A stretch of DNA of 7,272 nt from Anaerolineae bacterium (GTDB lineage Bacteria > Chloroflexota > Anaerolineae > Aggregatilineales > Phototrophicaceae). The stretch spans positions 1 to 7,272 of the forward strand of contig JANQRM010000455.1 in NCBI GenBank assembly GCA_028284565.1, written 5' to 3'. Below, piece after piece: positions 1 through 3,966 of this stretch; the first letter of the stretch is position 1; each line of letters starts with the position of its first letter. Made by a program: the position numbers and the translations under genes. The notes below the pieces were generated by a model. It was not told the origin of the DNA. It was given only the letters and a program-made list of their open reading frames with translations, and made no database searches.

Positions 1-383
1 ATTCCGGCGGCAAGGGGTAGATGTCCACCCACGATGGCATAACCGCCATAGAAGTTGTGGTCAATCGAGGCAAGGTGCATTGAGCCACCTTTACCACCAC
101 TCGTTCCCGTTTTCTTGCCCAGCATCTCTGCCATAATCGGCTTGGCATCCACTCCCAAAATGAGCGCAACCCCGTGGTCACGATACGCCGTCAGCACATG
201 GTCCGTCTCGCGCAAGGCGGCAAGTGACCCGACCCCGCTGGCTTCATGCCCACTATAGAGGTGCATATAGACACCCGTGATGCGTTTTTCTTCATACAAC
301 TGATAACAAACTTCTTCAAATTCCCGAATCAGCACCATTTGCCGATACCATTCAAGGAGCATATCTTTTGTCGGTTTCGCCAT
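1..383 (-). CDS. pdhA: Pyruvate dehydrogenase (acetyl-transferring) E1 component, alpha subunit; N-terminal part, cut by window edge
   Basis: The first 127 residues are visible, read leftwards from an ATG at 383-381. E1 alpha uses thiamine diphosphate to decarboxylate pyruvate and passes the acetyl group to the lipoyl domain of E2, in the cytoplasm, as an alpha2/beta2 E1. Family hallmarks seen in order are an N-terminal helix with MVLIREFEE, YSGHEASGVGS, DHVLTAYRDHG, a conserved GKGGSMH near residue 106, and FYGGYAIVGGHLPLAAG running to the edge, which starts the cofactor-binding region. The start is supported by a Shine-Dalgarno AGAAGG (391-396 on the plus strand), seven bases before the ATG. 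The GDG...N thiamine diphosphate motif would lie outside the window, so a related 2-oxoacid dehydrogenase (branched-chain or acetoin) E1 alpha cannot be fully excluded, but GKGGSMH and GGHLPLAAG fit the pyruvate/acetoin group best. An E1 beta gene would be expected downstream, beyond the left edge. Confidence 0.9.
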   Translation of the reverse strand, partial: MAKPTKDMLLEWYRQMVLIREFEEVCYQLYEEKRITGVYMHLYSGHEASGVGSLAALRETDHVLTAYRDHGVALILGVDAKPIMAEMLGKKTGTSGGKGGSMHLASIDHNFYGGYAIVGGHLPLAAG

Positions 384-434
384 AAGCGTTCCTTCTACAA
401 TGCATTGCGAATAAGTCGTGGACACAATGCGCCT

Positions 435-443
435 AGTATAACA
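435..443 (-). promoter_or_regulatory. Extended -10 promoter element for pdhA
   Basis: On the minus strand the element reads TGT followed by TATACT, an extended -10 (TGN-TATAMT), about 50 bases before the pdhA start codon. No convincing -35 is found at 16-18 bases spacing, which is common when TGN is present. The same element with the same flank (TAGTATA preceded by GCGC on the plus strand) lies before efp. Sequence evidence only. Confidence 0.5.
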
Positions 444-594
444 CATCGTCTATCCGAGTTGGTAGGAAGTTAGCGACGGGGTTACGGGGAATTAAGATGA
501 ACCAAATTGAAGCCCATCGTAACGGGATAATTGCCCTTTCCATGAAAACCTACTACAGTGAAATTGCAAAGTAGTTAGCTTATACGGAGAACCG

Positions 595-1614
595 ATGGGA
601 CAACGAGCCAACTTAGTCATTGTCAATGAGACAGGCTATGACGTTTATTACTGTCATTGGTGCGCGAATTCGCTGGAAGCAAGCATCTTTTGGGGACCTG
701 AAATAGCAATAAAGTTTGTCCAACAACAGACTCCAAACGCAGATTGGCTTGATACCACTTGGTCAGAAGGTTGTGTGCTGGTTGATACTCAGCACAAGGT
801 ATTACTAATTAATGGGGGTGAAGATATTTTATATGACATTCCCCTACGCCGATTATATATGGAGTTACTTAAGATTGTCTGGCAAGGCTGGATGGTTCAA
901 TGGGCGAAAGATGATTTATTGGATATTGCAGATTATCTAGGACTTCCGCGTTCAGACTTTACGGGAAATAAATCAAAAAAACGCGATGTTGATGAATCAT
1001 GGCTGGACATTTCAAATTCAAAATGGCCGGACTCTTTACCAATCAATATAGGTAGTATCCGACAACTTGATGGAACGATTCAGATTTTTCCAGTTTGGAA
1101 AAGGTCTCATTATGACATTATACCTAGTGATTTAGACTTAGTAAAAGCCCTTGAAAGACATGAAGGCTATTCCGAATGGACATATCCGCGCGATATTTTC
1201 CCAAATTTTGGGTTTCATGTCGACATATCCCAAAAGCGAGTTTCATTGTGGGTGAGTAATTATCCGGGATTGGTTGAGCGTAATCAAGAATTATGGGATG
1301 GTTGGGAAATCGAATGGCTTGGCGATAATTTCGAGAAACATATCGAGCTGACCAAAAATCGTTTAGAGTTGCCTCCCATCCAACATACAGAAGAGGACAT
1401 TCTGGCTCTAAGCAAGATACTTCTCAGAGAAGAATATAATCCGCTGGAAGCAATTGATATCCTCCAACAACATGCCAAAGAAAAAGGCTGGAGTTTTGAA
1501 GTAAATCCACATGCATTCACGCATAATCCACTCGAAATGAATGTTGACCGACGCAAAATCATTTTCGCCAAAGCTATTCAATCTTGGCGTGAAAGTCAAA
1601 GCAAACAGGAATAA
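595..1614 (+). CDS. Conserved protein of unknown function with an internal WxGWxxxW duplication
   Basis: A 339-residue protein with no signal peptide or membrane segment, so probably cytoplasmic. The opening MGQRANLVIV, then YYCHWCAN and FWGPE near residue 32, resembles hypothetical proteins I recall from actinobacteria and other soil bacteria; no function is known to me. There are two related halves. Residues about 63-117 (VD..KVLL, WQGWMVQW, DLLDIADYLGL) and about 209-260 (VD..RVSLW, WDGWEIEW, ELTKNRLEL) share the order of a short strand, WxGWxxxW and a helix ending in L-x-L. The C-terminal 80 residues are mostly helical and charged. The start is well set: GGAG at 586-589, five bases before the ATG, with an in-frame stop at 559-561 upstream. 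The gene is visibly more AT-rich than recO and pdhA, suggesting separate acquisition. A broken short gene follows four bases later and was probably co-translated. Confidence 0.8.
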   Translation: MGQRANLVIVNETGYDVYYCHWCANSLEASIFWGPEIAIKFVQQQTPNADWLDTTWSEGCVLVDTQHKVLLINGGEDILYDIPLRRLYMELLKIVWQGWMVQWAKDDLLDIADYLGLPRSDFTGNKSKKRDVDESWLDISNSKWPDSLPINIGSIRQLDGTIQIFPVWKRSHYDIIPSDLDLVKALERHEGYSEWTYPRDIFPNFGFHVDISQKRVSLWVSNYPGLVERNQELWDGWEIEWLGDNFEKHIELTKNRLELPPIQHTEEDILALSKILLREEYNPLEAIDILQQHAKEKGWSFEVNPHAFTHNPLEMNVDRRKIIFAKAIQSWRESQSKQE

Positions 1615-1618
1615 TTCT

Positions 1619-1812
1619 ATGAGTTTATCCAAAACACCCGACGACGATCCCATGCCCCCGAATCATTCCAAATGGGGAAATTCGTTTCCCTTATGCAAAA
1701 ACTTGATACTTTAGAGCATGTCGATTCCGATTTGAATGACGATTGGGTTGCCAATTTGCGCGGAGGAGCAGAAAGTCGTATAGAATCCGATGTAAATAAC
1801 ATTTCTGACTAG
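1619..1812 (+). pseudogene. Small acidic protein gene broken by a -1 frameshift at an A5 run (or frameshifted by design)
   Basis: The ATG at 1619-1621 follows the previous stop codon by four bases and has AGGA at 1607-1610, eight bases upstream. This frame stops at 1712-1714 after 31 codons. The overlapping frame (codons in register with 1693) stays open to TAG at 1810-1812 and reads as acidic, ordinary protein sequence (DTLEHVDSDLNDDW, then RGGAESR). Adding one A to the A5 run at 1697-1701 joins both into a single 64-residue acidic protein with a Pro/Asp-rich start. The second part has its own ATG at 1693 but no ribosome binding site. I do not recognise the family. A mutation, an assembly error at a homopolymer, and slippage in the cell are all possible. 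Its position suggests a partner of the conserved protein upstream. Confidence 0.5.
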
Positions 1813-1914
1813 TCCCTTTAGTGTACGATCCCAGATAATAGCCAGATGATTTCAATCTATGGCGGACACGATGCAGATGCATAGCCATTTGCATCCCATA
1901 TTTACCCCAATTGA

Positions 1915-1923
1915 TGCTATAAT
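1915..1923 (+). promoter_or_regulatory. Extended -10 promoter element upstream of recO
   Basis: The sequence TGC followed by a perfect TATAAT gives an extended -10. No good -35 is seen at normal spacing. A transcript would start near 1930 and reach recO only after about 330 bases through the repeat region, so it may serve recO with a long structured leader or drive a separate small RNA. A GATGCA/TGCATC inverted repeat (1876-1895) sits just upstream where an activator could bind; that role is inference. Confidence 0.4.
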
Positions 1924-1986
1924 ACCTACAGAACAAACGTGTCATTTGTGGGCAATAGCATGTGGAAGTTCAATACATCCAAAACC

Positions 1987-2036
1987 CTGATGGCTGAATT
2001 GCTGACGGCTGAAAGCTAAAATCTGATGTCTGAAAA
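1987..2036 (+). repeat. Short tandem heptad repeat, unit CTRANNN, seven copies
   Basis: Seven consecutive units begin with CTGA or CTAA (for example CTGATGG, CTGAATT, CTGACGG) at seven-base intervals, with a single extra base after the second unit at 2001. The first four bases are held while the last three vary. This resembles the heptanucleotide STRR repeats known from cyanobacteria and similar intergenic repeats in other environmental bacteria. Its function is unknown. Confidence 0.65.
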
Positions 2037-2064
2037 TTCCTTTTTCAAAAAAAATATGATAAGT

Positions 2065-2087
2065 CCTCCCTTGCGAAGCGGGGGAGG
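2065..2087. repeat. Hairpin with GCGAAGC tip, REP-like palindromic element
   Basis: Arms CCTCCCTTGC (2065-2074) and GCGGGGGAGG (2078-2087) pair over 10 positions, two of them G-T wobbles, around a GAA triloop. The tip, GCGAAGC, is the well-known exceptionally stable DNA mini-hairpin. There is no T-run after it, so it is not a normal terminator. This style of intergenic palindrome is typically present in many copies per genome, but only one copy is inside this window. Confidence 0.65.
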
Positions 2088-2090
2088 TGG

Positions 2091-2124
2091 CATCCGAACC
2101 GCAGTCGCTAGGCGCGGAAGGATG
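2091..2124. repeat. Second hairpin of the REP-like element
   Basis: CATCC (2091-2095) pairs with GGATG (2120-2124), and CCGC (2099-2102) with GCGG (2114-2117), separated by a small GAA/AA internal loop and closed by an 11-base loop. It begins three bases after the preceding GCGAAGC hairpin and is followed by a G-rich strand (GACGGAGGGGGAT) that could compete for pairing with the CCTCCC arm. Together they look like one composite folded element. Confidence 0.45.
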
Positions 2125-2184
2125 ACGGAGGGGGATAAATTTAAGAACTACTTACAACGCAATGACTCAAAAATTTGTCTGTTA

Positions 2185-2201
2185 TCCCTGTTAAACAGGG
2201 A
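2185..2201. repeat. Short hairpin in the region upstream of recO
   Basis: TCCCTGT (2185-2191) and ACAGGGA (2195-2201) form a perfect seven-pair stem with a TAA loop, followed by AATTTTCCC. The T-run is only four bases, so at best it is a weak terminator or attenuator in the recO leader. It may equally be part of the surrounding repeat element. Confidence 0.4.
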
Positions 2202-2222
2202 ATTTTCCCAAATACCGACCTG

Positions 2223-2254
2223 CTGATAAGCTAAATTGCTAAATTGCTGACACG
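2223..2254 (+). repeat. Short tandem octad repeat, unit CTRANNNN, four copies, abutting recO
   Basis: Four eight-base units, two of them identical (CTAAATTG at 2231-2238 and 2239-2246), end six bases before the recO ATG. The 13 bases at 2239-2251 match those at 1994-2006 in the heptad cluster at 12 positions (CTRAATTGCTGAC), so the two clusters form imperfect direct repeats around the hairpin block. Confidence 0.55.
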
Positions 2255-2260
2255 CTCAAA

Positions 2261-3031
2261 ATGTCCAAACCCAGCCGCTCCCTCCGCACCCAAGCCATCA
2301 TCCTCAAACGTCAGGATTTTGGCGAAGCAGACCGCCTCGTGACCCTGCTAACGCGCGATGTCGGCAAGCGCGATGCCATTGCCAAAGGCGCACGCAAACC
2401 CGCCAGCACCAAAACCGGACACGTTGAACTCTTCACCAAAGCGGATGTCCTCGTGCATCAAGGGCGCGAGTTGGGCATCCTCGTCCAAGCCGAAATGGTC
2501 GAACCCTATCTCGAATTGCGGGAGGATTTGTCACTGGGAGCCTATGCCAGCTATTGCGCGGAGCTATTAGACCGTTTCACGGAGATGGAAGATGACGATT
2601 CAGGAAACCTGTTTTATCTGCTAGACACCACCTTCGCCCGTCTCTGCACAGCTGATGACCCGCGCCTTGCCGTGCGTTATTACGAAATGCGCCTGCTCGA
2701 TAGCTTGGGCTTCCGTCCCGAATTGCGAACCTGCGTCGTCAGTCAAGAATCCGTCATTGCCCGTGACCAATTCTTTAGTTATGGGGATGGTGGCGTGGTG
2801 CGTCCAGAAGTCGCCTCCGAAATTGGTCGGGGATTGGTCCCCATACCCCTCAATACGCTTAAAGTCCTACGCCATCTGCAACGCTCAGCTTATGATAAAG
2901 TGGAAGCTCTCCAACTCGACAAAACCCGCCACAACGATGTTGAGCGCATCATGGTCGGCTATATCACCCACCTGCTCGAAAGCAAACTCCAAAGCGTCGA
3001 TTTCATCCGCCGCCTCCGCCAGATGACTTAG
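2261..3031 (+). CDS. recO: DNA repair protein RecO
   Basis: RecO works with RecF and RecR to load RecA onto SSB-coated single-stranded DNA and to anneal strands during gap repair; it is cytoplasmic. At 256 residues it has normal length. The N-terminal OB-fold carries the family signature: RTQAIILKRQDFGEADRLVTLLT (9-31), GARKPAS (43-49), ADVLVHQGRELG (61-72). A helical C-terminal part follows, with YYEMRLLDSLGFRPEL (140-155). The zinc-finger site usual in many RecO proteins (CxxC ... CPEC) is eroded: only C158 remains, with S161, R181 and V184 at the other positions, while the GGVV-x-PE frame is kept. No Shine-Dalgarno is visible before the ATG, and repeat units run up to it. The gene is convergent with efp. 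Identity is secure by family pattern. Confidence 0.95.
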   Translation: MSKPSRSLRTQAIILKRQDFGEADRLVTLLTRDVGKRDAIAKGARKPASTKTGHVELFTKADVLVHQGRELGILVQAEMVEPYLELREDLSLGAYASYCAELLDRFTEMEDDDSGNLFYLLDTTFARLCTADDPRLAVRYYEMRLLDSLGFRPELRTCVVSQESVIARDQFFSYGDGGVVRPEVASEIGRGLVPIPLNTLKVLRHLQRSAYDKVEALQLDKTRHNDVERIMVGYITHLLESKLQSVDFIRRLRQMT

Positions 3032-3075
3032 CTTGATATGATGTTGAGAGAAGAACGTGGGATAACGAATGCAAC

Positions 3076-3104
3076 TGTAAGGGCGTACAGCTGTACACCC
3101 TACA
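3076..3104. terminator. Palindrome between convergent recO and efp, possible two-way terminator
   Basis: The centre GTACAGCTGTAC is a perfect 12-base palindrome. It extends outward through GGG/CCC and TGTA/TACA with one C-A mismatch and one bulged A, giving a long nearly perfect stem. It lies midway between two converging stop codons, where a bidirectional terminator is expected, but T-runs are absent on both sides. A dispersed palindromic repeat serving as a transcription boundary fits equally well. Confidence 0.5.
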
Positions 3105-3119
3105 TAGATTTATATGCGG

Positions 3120-3680
3120 TTAGTTCACACGGGTGATATACGTACCTTCTTCAAGGTTGATTTTGAGGACATCACCCACCTTAATAAACATCGGCACGGT
3201 GACTTCCAAGCCCGTTTCGAGCGTCACCTTTTTCGTCGGACTATTCGCCGTATCACCAGCAATCGCCATCTCGGACTCGGTGACTTCATATTCCATCGTC
3301 TTCGGCAGGTCGTAGTCGATAATTTCACCCTCGAAGCTGTTGAGCTTGAGTTCCATGTTCTCTTTGAGATAGATGAGGTCATCGCCGAAGATAGCACGGT
3401 TGAGTTGCGGTTGCTCGAAGGTCTCCATGTCCATGAAGGTGACGAAAGACTCGTCGGCATAGAGGTATTGCACCGTGCGCCCTTCCACACGGATGTCTTC
3501 CACACGCTCGCCACTGTTGAAGGTCATTTCGGTAGTCGAGCCACTGCGGAGGTCACGCACGGTCACGCGGATGGTGGCTTTCCCGCGTCCGGGTTTGTGA
3601 TGGCGATAATCCATCACGCGGTACAAGTTGCTGTCTTTGGTAAAGGTCGTTCCTTTACGCAATTGGTTCACATCAATCAT
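3120..3680 (-). CDS. efp: Elongation factor P with arginine at the loop tip
   Basis: EF-P binds the ribosome between the P and E sites and helps peptide bonds form at polyproline stretches. The 186 residues show all three domains: KOW-like N-terminal (1-65, with YRVMDYRHHKPGRGKA), an OB domain, and a C-terminal OB domain with the signature GDTANSPTKKVTLETG (142-157) and VPMFIKVGDVLKIN. The residue aligned to E. coli K34 (after KPG) is R32, as in the EF-P proteins that EarP rhamnosylates in Pseudomonas and beta-proteobacteria; whether this host modifies it is unknown. The start follows family length; no Shine-Dalgarno is obvious before it (CCCAAACC precedes ATG). The gene stands alone, convergent with recO. 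The long open frame opposite it is only its antisense shadow. Confidence 0.96.
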   Translation of the reverse strand: MIDVNQLRKGTTFTKDSNLYRVMDYRHHKPGRGKATIRVTVRDLRSGSTTEMTFNSGERVEDIRVEGRTVQYLYADESFVTFMDMETFEQPQLNRAIFGDDLIYLKENMELKLNSFEGEIIDYDLPKTMEYEVTESEMAIAGDTANSPTKKVTLETGLEVTVPMFIKVGDVLKINLEEGTYITRVN

Positions 3681-3727
3681 GGTTTGGGTTTGCCTATGGT
3701 CTAAGAAAGGGTTTCAAAACGGCGCGT

Positions 3728-3736
3728 AGTATAGCA
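3728..3736 (-). promoter_or_regulatory. Extended -10 promoter element for efp
   Basis: The minus strand reads TGC-TATACT about 48 bases before the efp ATG; a TACGCA hexamer 17 bases further upstream matches TTGACA at three positions. The flank TA-C/G-GCGC just after the -10 is shared with the pdhA promoter. A start site near 3721 would give a leader of about 40 bases. Confidence 0.55.
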
Positions 3737-3877
3737 AATCCCACCCTTTGTGCGTAGGCTGAATGAACCATCGGCATTTAGTAAGAAAATCGATTAGATC
3801 CGCATATTTGGAATGTGTCAAAAAAGAGGTGTTCTCTGAGTGACCTAGTGATCTAAAAAATAAAGTATATTGATAAA

Positions 3878-3906
3878 GGGCAACAAGTATCGGTTCTCTG
3901 TTGCCC
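3878..3906 (-). terminator. Rho-independent terminator of the secreted hydrolase gene
   Basis: GGGCAACA (3878-3885) and TGTTGCCC (3899-3906) form a perfect eight-pair stem with a 13-base loop. Read on the minus strand, the stem is followed by TTTATC and then further T-rich sequence. It lies 61 bases beyond the stop codon of the hydrolase gene and before the efp promoter, exactly where it would insulate efp from readthrough. The loop is longer than usual and the T-run is interrupted, so efficiency is uncertain. Confidence 0.65.
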
Positions 3907-3966
3907 ATTACGTGTACATGCAGTCGTGATTGTTATCTCGATGTCAGATAGCTCATTGCGTCCAAA

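Larger units (their letters stand above)
1813..2260. other. Non-coding, repeat-rich intergenic stretch before recO
   Basis: I see no gene in these 448 bases. They contain, from left to right, a 6-bp inverted repeat (GATGCA at 1876-1881, TGCATC at 1890-1895), an extended -10 element at 1915-1923, a cluster of seven CTRANNN heptads (1987-2036), two adjacent hairpins (2065-2124), a third hairpin (2185-2201) and a cluster of four CTRA octads (2223-2254) ending at the recO start. The short open frame at 2026-2226 translates only these repeats and is not a credible gene. Confidence 0.7.

Noticed and set aside
246..473. 75-codon plus-strand frame at the left edge
   Set aside because: It is antisense to the pdhA start and promoter; pdhA is clear on the other strand.
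1691..1945. 84-codon minus-strand frame
   Set aside because: It overlaps the broken small gene and promoter region on the other strand, has no ribosome site, and its composition is not protein-like.
1960..2019. 19-residue frame after the extended -10 at 1915
   Set aside because: No ribosome site, and it runs into the heptad repeats; coincidence is more likely than a leader peptide.
2026..2226. 66-codon plus-strand frame before recO
   Set aside because: It translates the CTRA repeats and hairpins and has no ribosome site; such frames are typical artefacts of intergenic repeats.
2065..2254. CRISPR-like array from regularly spaced repeats
   Set aside because: Units are seven to eight bases with no spacers and differ in the tail; nothing fits repeat-spacer structure.
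3114..3704. Long plus-strand open frame of 196 codons
   Set aside because: It is the exact antisense of efp, which has clear family signatures; the antisense product has no recognisable motif.
3820..3837. AGAG/CTCT hairpin followed by six T on the minus strand
   Set aside because: The stem is only four pairs, too short to stand as a terminator; the GGGCAACA stem nearby is far better.
3714..3908. 64-codon minus-strand frame between hydrolase and efp
   Set aside because: It starts inside the terminator stem, spans the efp promoter, has no ribosome site and no family resemblance.
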